Source: CAG-390 sp964590755
Lineage (GTDB): Bacteria; Bacillota; Clostridia; Oscillospirales; CAG-272
Direction: 5' to 3'
Assembly: GCA_964590755.1 (NCBI GenBank)
Contig: CAZPYK010000084.1
Span: forward strand, 1-6,508
Length of the DNA: 6,508 nucleotides
The position numbers were made by a program, and so were the translations under genes. Positions 1 through 4,589 of the stretch are shown in pieces. Under the pieces are notes generated by a model. The model saw only the letters and a list, made by a program, of their open reading frames with translations. It was not told where the DNA came from and ran no database searches. Position 1 is the first letter of the stretch, and every line of letters starts with the position of its first letter.

Positions 1-90
1 CACCGTAGGGGCGAACTGCGTTCGCCCGCAACGATGGATTATGCCGGGCGACCACAGGTCGCCCCTACGGGAGAGGCGCGAACATGGTGC
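1..90. repeat. Palindromic REP-like element A, copy 1
   Basis: This 90-bp segment recurs at 490-579 without a single mismatch. Its core (3-70) is bounded by the inverted arms CCGTAGGGGCGA (3-14) and TCGCCCCTACGG (59-70). Two smaller hairpins can form instead: GGGCGAA/TTCGCCC (9-15 with 21-27, 5-nt loop) and GGGCGACC/GGTCGCCC (46-53 with 57-64, loop ACA). It can therefore fold as one long stem or as two side-by-side hairpins, like REP/BIME elements. The tail GCGAACATGGTGC (78-90) is shared with three other places (287-299, 409-421, 567-579) and overlaps the start of repeat B. It begins at the window edge, so the left boundary is unknown. No coding role is seen. Confidence 0.92.
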
Positions 91-152
91 GTCGGAACGA
101 ACACCTAACATCGTTCGGCGCGAACACACTGCGTAGCCCACCTCATCCACCG
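78..152. repeat. Direct repeat B, copy 1
   Basis: This 75-bp stretch matches 287-361 with two differences (C119/T328 and G/A two bases later). It starts with the GCGAACATGGTGC tail of element A and ends in the CCACCTCATCCACCG sequence. A 63-codon open frame starting at 84 and a 103-codon frame on the opposite strand cross it. Both merely span the repeats, lack ribosome binding sites and show no recognisable protein, so they are not called as genes. Confidence 0.9.
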
Positions 153-252
153 GCTCGCACAAACCGCAAAAACGGCGTTTTTGCTTGCAAAACGGCGAGT
201 TTCACTCGCCGAGCCGCTTTTGACGACTTGACTCGCGAAGCGAGGCAAGTCA
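153..252. repeat. Cluster of three short hairpins inside the repeat unit
   Basis: Between repeat B copy 1 and module C copy 1 lie 100 bp that are absent from the second composite copy, where only about 13 bp (362-374) separate the same flanks. The segment contains three clean palindromes: GCAAAAAC/GTTTTTGC (166-173 with 177-184, loop GGC), CGGCGAGT/ACTCGCCG (193-200 with 204-211, loop TTC), and a nested stem GACTTG/CAAGTC enclosing CTCGC/GCGAG (225-251, loop GAA). All have 3-nt loops. The short second version itself makes the small hairpin ACCGC-TGC-GCGGT (358-370). This looks like module exchange within a repeat family. Confidence 0.8.
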
Positions 253-299
253 CTTCCCCCACTGGGGAAGGCTAACAACGTGCGGTGCGAACATGGTGC
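253..299. repeat. Hairpin repeat module C, copy 1
   Basis: The module contains the stem CTTCCCC/GGGGAAG (253-259 with 264-270, 4-nt loop) and runs into another GCGAACATGGTGC tail (287-299). The whole 47 bp recurs at 375-421 with four differences. CTTCCCC-CACT-GGGGAAGGCT resembles hairpin sequences commonly seen between genes of Oscillospirales; that family assignment is from memory, not from a search. Confidence 0.85.
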
Positions 300-361
300 G
301 TCGGAACGAACACCTAACATCGTTCGGTGCAAACACACTGCGTAGCCCACCTCATCCACCG
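287..361. repeat. Direct repeat B, copy 2
   Basis: Second copy of the 78-152 repeat, 209 bp downstream, with 73 of 75 bases identical. Its first 13 bases are also the end of module C copy 1, so the modules interlock through the shared GCGAACATGGTGC word. Confidence 0.9.
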
Positions 362-374
362 CTGCGCGGTCCCC

Positions 375-421
375 CTTCCCCCACTGGGGAAGGCTTACGA
401 TGTGCGGCGCGAACATGGTGC
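375..421. repeat. Hairpin repeat module C, copy 2
   Basis: Copy of 253-299, 122 bp downstream, with 43 of 47 bases identical. The hairpin arms (375-381 and 386-392) are unchanged; the differences fall in the linker to the GCGAACATGGTGC tail (409-421). The following 68 bases (422-489), up to element A copy 2, show no clear structure or gene. Confidence 0.85.
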
Positions 422-489
422 ATCAACGTGAAATAATGCGATGTTCGGCGGGCGGCGGGAGATAAAAGTCTCGCAAACGTATACGGCTA

Positions 490-579
490 CACCGTAGGGG
501 CGAACTGCGTTCGCCCGCAACGATGGATTATGCCGGGCGACCACAGGTCGCCCCTACGGGAGAGGCGCGAACATGGTGC
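490..579. repeat. Palindromic REP-like element A, copy 2
   Basis: Identical over all 90 bases to 1-90, including loop and non-palindromic tail. Loss of identity right after the tail (580 onward) defines the right boundary. Perfect identity of a noncoding sequence 400 bp away implies recent duplication, gene conversion or a mobile copy, because the neighbouring B and C copies already carry substitutions. Confidence 0.92.
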
Positions 580-595
580 ATAGCCATATAGATAT

Positions 596-643
596 CAAGA
601 TTTGATAGTTGATGATGTTCCGTGCTATCTATATTGGTGTGGC
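596..643. repeat. Direct repeat D, copy 1
   Basis: This 48-bp sequence recurs at 740-787 with one mismatch (C621/A765). A more diverged third copy of its right part lies at 947-984. It is AT-richer than the surrounding repeats. An ATG (615, also 612) opens a short frame of about 45 codons to a TGA at 747-749, but no Shine-Dalgarno sequence precedes it, so it is not called as a gene. Confidence 0.9.
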
Positions 644-720
644 AGATAAGATAACGAGGTTCTTTAAACGCGAAGAATGCAAGATTCTTATCTTTCGGCG
701 GGAGCAAGCCCCCGCCCTAC
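644..720. repeat. Hairpin-rich spacer between D copies 1 and 2
   Basis: Three inverted repeats occupy this spacer. AGATAAG (644-650) pairs with CTTATCT (687-693) and encloses AAGAAT/ATTCTT (673-678 with 684-689). It is followed by GGCGGG/CCCGCC (697-702 with 711-716). The last, ending in CCCTAC (715-720), resembles half of element A in inverted orientation (compare GTAGGGGCG at 5-13), so it may be a related REP half-unit. Confidence 0.65.
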
Positions 721-739
721 GACACAGAAATACAGAAAG

Positions 740-787
740 CAAGATTTGATAGTTGATGATGTTCAGTGCTATCTATATTGGTGTGGC
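740..787. repeat. Direct repeat D, copy 2
   Basis: Copy of 596-643, 144 bp downstream, with 47 of 48 bases identical. The frame from the equivalent ATG (759) ends after 22 codons at a TGA (825-827) that falls in the loop of the following hairpin. No ribosome binding site is seen. Confidence 0.9.
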
Positions 788-811
788 GGATGCGATTTTT
801 ATCTCTCTTTG

Positions 812-839
812 GAGTTCAAATGCGTGAGCATTTGAACTC
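812..839. repeat. Perfect 12-bp hairpin with GTGA loop
   Basis: GAGTTCAAATGC (812-823) and GCATTTGAACTC (828-839) are exact reverse complements around the tetraloop GTGA, a GNRA-type loop if transcribed on the + strand. No T-tract follows, so it does not look like an intrinsic terminator. It directly follows repeat D copy 2. Confidence 0.85.
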
Positions 840-840
840 G

Positions 841-935
841 CGGCTCGGAAACCGGTACGAGGAAATCTTGTTTGTCTAAATTTCGAGCCGACCATCGTGG
901 TGTGAAGCTCGGGTTCGCGTTCGCGCGACGGAGCT
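841..935. repeat. Two further inverted repeats upstream of pnp
   Basis: CGGCTCG (841-847) pairs with CGAGCCG (884-890) around a 36-base loop; AAA/TTT next to the arms can lengthen the stem past a one-base bulge. Next, AGCTC (906-910) pairs with GAGCT (931-935) and encloses TCGCG-TTCG-CGCGA (915-928), a stem with a UUCG-type loop if transcribed on the + strand. With 812-839 this makes three consecutive stem-loops. Whether they act as DNA palindromes or as RNA structure cannot be told from one sequence. Confidence 0.6.
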
Positions 936-942
936 CCAAAAA
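891..942. repeat. Diverged repeat E, copy 1
   Basis: The segment from ACCATCGTGGTGTGAAGCTC (891-910) to GAGCTCCAAAAA (931-942) has a nearly collinear counterpart at 998-1051. The left block matches at 16 of 20 positions and the right block at 11 of 12, while the middle has diverged. It follows D copy 2 as the second E copy follows D copy 3, so D and E seem to form a larger degenerate repeat unit. Confidence 0.55.
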
Positions 943-946
943 CTAA

Positions 947-984
947 ATGTTCCGTGCTTGCTGTATTGGTATAGTAGATATGAT
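947..984. repeat. Direct repeat D, diverged copy 3
   Basis: These 38 bases align without gaps to 615-652 with 7 substitutions. They start exactly at the ATG of the short frame in the other copies. Here the frame runs 21 codons to a TGA at 1010-1012. No ribosome binding site precedes it. Confidence 0.7.
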
Positions 985-985
985 A

Positions 986-1013
986 TTGAAATTCGTCACC
1001 GTCGAGGTATGAA
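986..1013 (+). promoter_or_regulatory. Candidate sigma-A promoter for pnp
   Basis: TTGAAA (986-991) and TATGAA (1008-1013) are separated by 16 bases and match the -35 and -10 consensus at 5/6 and 4/6 positions. Transcription would start near 1020 and give a leader of about 135 nt that includes the 1066-1120 hairpin. An alternative is TTGCTG (958-963) with TATGAT (979-984), which has a better -10 but only a 15-base spacer. Both are weak matches in AT-rich sequence, so the assignment is tentative. Confidence 0.3.
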
Positions 1014-1051
1014 GATCAGATATCGATCAAACGCCACCCGAGCTTCAAAAA
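998..1051. repeat. Diverged repeat E, copy 2
   Basis: Counterpart of 891-942, with its left block ACCGTCGAGGTATGAAGATC at 998-1017 and its right block GAGCTTCAAAAA at 1040-1051. It ends in a run of eight A residues (1047-1054) just before the pnp leader hairpin. Confidence 0.5.
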
Positions 1052-1065
1052 AAACGGAGCGGTTT

Positions 1066-1120
1066 TTAGCATTTAATCGTGGGTCCTGCGAAAGGCGGAG
1101 GGCATGCGATTAAGTGCTAA
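1066..1120 (+). promoter_or_regulatory. Long stem-loop in the pnp 5' leader
   Basis: TTAGCATTTAATCG (1066-1079) pairs with CGATTAAGTGCTAA (1107-1120) over 14 positions, all Watson-Crick except one T-G wobble (1072/1114). The 27-nt loop (1080-1106) is G-rich and can form a small inner stem. GGTT (1061-1064) can also pair with AACC (1119-1122) by shifting the base of the stem. It lies 21 nt before the pnp ribosome binding site. In E. coli, a leader stem-loop of pnp is cut by RNase III as the first step of PNPase autoregulation. A similar role here is an inference from position only; no Rfam family is claimed. Confidence 0.55.
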
Positions 1121-1141
1121 CCGGTCCGGGAAAAAATATAT

Positions 1142-1146
1142 GGAGG
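1142..1146 (+). promoter_or_regulatory. Ribosome binding site that fixes the pnp start
   Basis: GGAGG lies nine bases before the ATG at 1156. An in-frame GTG at 1114 would add 14 residues, but it sits within the 3' arm of the leader hairpin and would place this site inside the coding region. The ATG is therefore chosen. Confidence 0.9.
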
Positions 1147-1155
1147 ATACTTAAA

Positions 1156-3270
1156 ATGTATGAGATCAAAAGCACCGAAATGCAGTTCCCGAACAGGAAG
1201 GTATTTCACTACACACTCGCCGGCAGACCGCTGTCGGTAGAGGTCGGAAAGATGGCGGGGCTGGCAAACGGCTCCTGCCTTGTCAGATACGGCGACACCG
1301 CAGTGCTCTGCTGCGCCACCGCATCGGCAAAGCCGCGCGACGGAATCGATTTTCTGCCGCTGTCGGTTGATTATGAGGAGAGAATGTACGCCGCGGGCAA
1401 GATCCCGGGCGGATATCTCAAGAGAGAGGGCAAGCCCAGCGAAAAGGCGGTGCTCACCGCCCGCGTTATCGACCGCCCGATACGTCCGCTCTTCCCCAAG
1501 GATCTGCGCAACGACGTGGCGCTCACGCTGACCGTTATGTCGGTCGACCAGGATTGCTCGCCCGAGATCACCGCAATGCTCGGCGCGTCCATCGCACTGT
1601 CGATATCGGACATTCCGTGGAACGGCCCGATAGGCGGCGTGTTTATGGGATTGGTAAACGGCAAGCTCGTTGTCAACCCCACCGAGGCGGAAAGAGCCGA
1701 GAGCGAGCTTGAGCTGACGGTCGCCGCGTCGATGAATAAGGTCGTCATGATCGAGGCGGGCGCCAAAGAGGTCGCCGACGACGTTATGTACGACGCGATA
1801 ATGAAGGCACATGCCGAGATCAAGGAGCTTTTGAAGTTCGTTGACGCCATAATCGACGAGGTCGGCAAGCCGAAGTTCGAATATCCCTCCTGCGAGCTTG
1901 ATCACGATATGTTTGACAAGATCTTTGCCTTCTGCGAGGCGGATCTGATGAATGCGCTTGACACCGATGACAAGAACGTGCGCGACGAGCGCATGCTGCC
2001 CATCGAGGACGCCATACTTGAAAAGTTCGGCGAGGAATATCCCGATCTGCCCACGCAGATGCCCGAGCTGGTCTACAAGCTGCAAAAGAAGATAGTTCGC
2101 CGCTGGCTGCTTGAGGGCAAGCGTGTCGACGGTCGTGCCCTTAACCAGATCAGACCCATCGGCGCCGAGGTCGGACTCTTCAAGAGAGTTCACGGCTCGG
2201 GCATGTTCACCCGCGGACAGACTCAGGTCGTGACGCTGGCAACGCTGGGCACTCTCGCCGAGGCTCAGATGCTGGACGGTATCGACAACGAGGATTCCAA
2301 GAGATATATGCACCATTACAATATGCCCGGCTTTTCGACCGGCGAGGCAAAGTCCTCCCGCAGCCCCGGCAGACGTGAGATAGGTCACGGCGCACTTGCC
2401 GAGCGCTCGCTCGTTCCCGTGCTGCCCACACCCGAGGAATTCCCCTACGCCATTCGTTTGGTGTCCGAGGTCGTTTCCTCCAACGGTTCCACCTCGCAGG
2501 CGTCGGTCTGCGGCTCGACGCTGGCGTTGATGGACGCGGGCGTGCCGATCAAGGCCCCCGTCGCCGGCATCTCCTGCGGTCTTATCACCGAGGGCGAAAA
2601 GTGGATGACCATGATAGACATTCAGGGCGTTGAGGACTTCTACGGCGACATGGACTTCAAGGTCGCGGGCACGCACAAGGGCATCACATCCATTCAGATG
2701 GATCTTAAGATCGACGGTCTGACCCCCGAGATCATCAAGTCCGCGCTGGAAATGACCCACGCGGGACGCGATTACATCATCGACGAGGTCATTCTCAAGG
2801 CGATAGCCGAGCCTCGCCCCGAGGTCTCGGAGTATGCCCCCAAGATGATGACCATCCATATCGACCCCGACAAGATCCGCGAAGTCATAGGCAAGGGCGG
2901 CTCGGTCATTCAAAAGATCGTTGCCGACACCGGCGCCAAGATAGACATTGAGGATGACGGAACCGTCTATATCGCCGCCGTCAACAGCTCCGCAGCCGAT
3001 GCCGCAAAGGCTACCATCGACGCGATCTGCTTCGAGCCGGTCGTGGGCACCGTCTACACCGGAAAGGTCACCGGCATCAAGGAATTCGGCTGCTTTGTAG
3101 AATATGCTCCCGGCAAGGAGGGCATGGTCCACATCTCCCGCATCACCGACCACCGCATAGACAAGGTCGAGGATGTGCTCAAGCTGGGCGATACCGTAAA
3201 GGTAAAGTATATCGGCCTTGACAAGAAGGGCAGAATGGATTTCTCGATCAGAGATGCACAACAGGGCTGA
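1156..3270 (+). CDS. pnp: Polynucleotide phosphorylase (PNPase)
   Basis: This cytoplasmic trimeric 3'-5' exoribonuclease uses phosphate to release nucleoside diphosphates in mRNA decay, and can add tails in reverse. The 704-residue product has the usual full length and order: first RNase PH-like domain (about 14-145), helical linker (about 240-320), second RNase PH-like domain (about 322-550), KH domain (about 563-625, GKGG loop at 579-582) and S1 domain (about 630-698). Family motifs visible are HGSGMFTRGQTQ (346-357), the phosphate-site serine stretch SSNGSTSQASVCG (441-453), and GDMDFKVAG (497-505) with the metal-binding Asp residues. The first-domain RNA-binding loop reads YLKREGKPSE (87-96) where E. 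coli has FFRREGRPSE. The protein ends three residues after the S1 domain, without a tail. rpsO, often just upstream of pnp, is absent within 1.1 kb, so pnp appears to have its own promoter. Identification is secure. Confidence 0.99.
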   Translation: MYEIKSTEMQFPNRKVFHYTLAGRPLSVEVGKMAGLANGSCLVRYGDTAVLCCATASAKPRDGIDFLPLSVDYEERMYAAGKIPGGYLKREGKPSEKAVLTARVIDRPIRPLFPKDLRNDVALTLTVMSVDQDCSPEITAMLGASIALSISDIPWNGPIGGVFMGLVNGKLVVNPTEAERAESELELTVAASMNKVVMIEAGAKEVADDVMYDAIMKAHAEIKELLKFVDAIIDEVGKPKFEYPSCELDHDMFDKIFAFCEADLMNALDTDDKNVRDERMLPIEDAILEKFGEEYPDLPTQMPELVYKLQKKIVRRWLLEGKRVDGRALNQIRPIGAEVGLFKRVHGSGMFTRGQTQVVTLATLGTLAEAQMLDGIDNEDSKRYMHHYNMPGFSTGEAKSSRSPGRREIGHGALAERSLVPVLPTPEEFPYAIRLVSEVVSSNGSTSQASVCGSTLALMDAGVPIKAPVAGISCGLITEGEKWMTMIDIQGVEDFYGDMDFKVAGTHKGITSIQMDLKIDGLTPEIIKSALEMTHAGRDYIIDEVILKAIAEPRPEVSEYAPKMMTIHIDPDKIREVIGKGGSVIQKIVADTGAKIDIEDDGTVYIAAVNSSAADAAKATIDAICFEPVVGTVYTGKVTGIKEFGCFVEYAPGKEGMVHISRITDHRIDKVEDVLKLGDTVKVKYIGLDKKGRMDFSIRDAQQG

Positions 3271-3306
3271 TAACGCCTGAAGATAAGACGATAAGTTAAT
3301 AAAAGC

Positions 3307-3354
3307 CCGCCGCGCATATATTTAAGTGGAATGTTAAAACTATATGCGCGGCGG
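3307..3354. repeat. Perfect inverted repeat between pnp and the peptidase gene
   Basis: CCGCCGCGCATATA (3307-3320) and TATATGCGCGGCGG (3341-3354) are exact 14-base reverse complements. TTTAA/TTAAA in the loop (3321-3325 with 3334-3338) extends the stem after a small internal loop. On the + strand it is followed by CATGTGCAAAT, not a T-tract, so it is a poor intrinsic terminator for pnp. On the - strand it is followed by GCTTTTATTAA, closer to a terminator, but no gene converges there. It could stabilise or process the pnp 3' end, or give partial readthrough to the next gene. Confidence 0.75.
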
Positions 3355-3400
3355 CATGTGCAAATAAAGCATACCGCATCCGAACGCATTTTATCGAGAA

Positions 3401-3407
3401 AGGAAGG
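3401..3407 (+). promoter_or_regulatory. Ribosome binding site of the M15B peptidase gene
   Basis: AGGAAGG lies seven bases before the ATG at 3415, a strong match in normal position. No convincing -35/-10 pair is seen between the inverted repeat and this site, so transcription may come from pnp readthrough. Confidence 0.75.
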
Positions 3408-3414
3408 TCAATAA

Positions 3415-4575
3415 ATGAACGATCGCGATTCCGAAACACGCGCATATGCACTCAAAGACCCCGTAAACGGACGTATGCGGCGGGAAAGACAGCGCAAAAG
3501 AAGGCAGCTGGTGCTTATCACACTGCTGTCGCTGATCGCGCTGTCACTGATCATCACCGCCGCGGTGATCTGCGGCGAGCTGCTCGGGTCCGGCAGCAAG
3601 GATCCCGAACCCCCAACAACGACCGATCCCGGTGAGACGACAACGGACGCGGGCGAGCTGACCGCCGCACTGCCGGGTCCCGACGAGACCGACGAGCCGA
3701 CGGGTGCCGAAACCACCGACGAAAGCACGGGCGGACTTCCCGAAGGCTACACCGTGAAGCTGATGACCGCCGAGGATGTCCACCGCGGCGAGCTCATATT
3801 GGTGAACACCGCTTACAGATACGTCACGCCGACGACGACGTCCGGGCTGATCAACCTGCGCGACAACCGCAACGCAAAGTGGGGGACCTCGCCGACCGGA
3901 AAAACGGTTTATTCCTTCTCATGTGCCACGAATATCCTGCTTACCGCAAACACGGTGCTGAATCTGAATAACATGATCGACGATTTTTACACCGCGACGC
4001 AGAATCAAGATGTTTATTTCCCCGAGAACAGCGGCTACAGGAGCTACACCACGCAGGGCTCGCTTTACGAAGCCAAGCCGAGCCGCGAATGCCCCGCGGG
4101 CTGCAGTGAGCACGAGACCGGACTGGCGGTAGACGTTCGCGCGTGGCTGGATAACGGGACCTTCCCTTACATTTCCGAGTCAAGCGACGCTTCCTGCGTG
4201 CAGATATACAACTGGATCAACCAAAATTGTTATAAATACGGCTTCATACAGCGCTACCCCGAAAGCAAGGCGAGCACGACGAAGTCAAGTCACTATGCCG
4301 AGCACTATCGCTATGTGGGATATCCCCACGCGCTGGCAATGATGCGCAACGATCTCTGCCTTGAGGAGTACCTCGCAGTGCTTGCGGCGCGTCACAGCTA
4401 CAGCGACACGCACTATGTGATCAACGGCGAGGACGGAGTGACATATGAGATATATTATGTTCCCGCCGAGACCGCAGACGGAGCCGTGACCTCGGTTCCG
4501 GTGCCCACGAGCCTTCCATATACCATTTCGGGCAACAATTACGACGGATTTATCGTGACCGTGACCAAAAATTAA
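3415..4575 (+). CDS. Membrane-anchored VanY-type D-Ala-D-Ala carboxypeptidase homologue (M15B)
   Basis: VanY-family zinc peptidases remove the terminal D-Ala from peptidoglycan stem peptides outside the membrane. The 386-residue product has a basic cytoplasmic N-terminus, one membrane helix (about 31-54), a Thr/Asp/Glu/Pro-rich stalk (about 60-108) and the catalytic domain (about 110-320). Family motifs are SGYRS (206-210), SEHETGLAVD (231-240, predicted zinc ligands H233 and D240), YGFIQRYP (275-282) and HYRYVG (297-302, third ligand H297). The usual catalytic motif ExxH (as in EPWH) is here YAEH: Tyr294 occupies the Glu position and Glu296 directly precedes the His, so activity is uncertain. 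Six cysteines (170, 226, 230, 261, 272, 315) lie in the external part. The last 60 or so residues form an extra, probably beta-rich C-terminal segment. The next gene starts 14 bases downstream, suggesting an operon. The fold assignment is firm; the exact substrate is not. Confidence 0.94.
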   Translation: MNDRDSETRAYALKDPVNGRMRRERQRKRRQLVLITLLSLIALSLIITAAVICGELLGSGSKDPEPPTTTDPGETTTDAGELTAALPGPDETDEPTGAETTDESTGGLPEGYTVKLMTAEDVHRGELILVNTAYRYVTPTTTSGLINLRDNRNAKWGTSPTGKTVYSFSCATNILLTANTVLNLNNMIDDFYTATQNQDVYFPENSGYRSYTTQGSLYEAKPSRECPAGCSEHETGLAVDVRAWLDNGTFPYISESSDASCVQIYNWINQNCYKYGFIQRYPESKASTTKSSHYAEHYRYVGYPHALAMMRNDLCLEEYLAVLAARHSYSDTHYVINGEDGVTYEIYYVPAETADGAVTSVPVPTSLPYTISGNNYDGFIVTVTKN

Positions 4576-4589
4576 GGGCGATTTCGTTT

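Noticed and set aside
84..416. Open frames of 63 codons (+, 84-275) and 103 codons (-, 105-416)
   Set aside because: They run through palindromic repeats B and C, have no ribosome binding site, and their composition follows the repeat words. No protein family is recognisable.
1..579. CRISPR array
   Set aside because: The repeats differ in length, overlap, and have irregular spacing (122, 209, 489 bp). There is no regular short repeat with unique spacers, and no cas gene.
612..749. Small gene of 45 codons in repeat D copy 1
   Set aside because: No Shine-Dalgarno sequence precedes either ATG, the frame ends inside the next D copy, and hairpin sequences fill its middle. It is kept only as a finding about the repeated frames.
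1047..1067. Intrinsic terminator formed by A8 and T5 around CGGAGCGG before pnp
   Set aside because: The possible stem is almost entirely A-T with only one G-C pair, the T-run is part of the stem and not after it, and no upstream gene needs terminating.
1117..3261. 714-codon open frame on the - strand covering all of pnp
   Set aside because: It is in exact codon register with pnp and stays open because the GC-rich pnp gene lacks in-frame TTA, CTA and TCA codons. The product is rich in Leu, Gly, Asp and His and shows no motif, while pnp is unmistakable.
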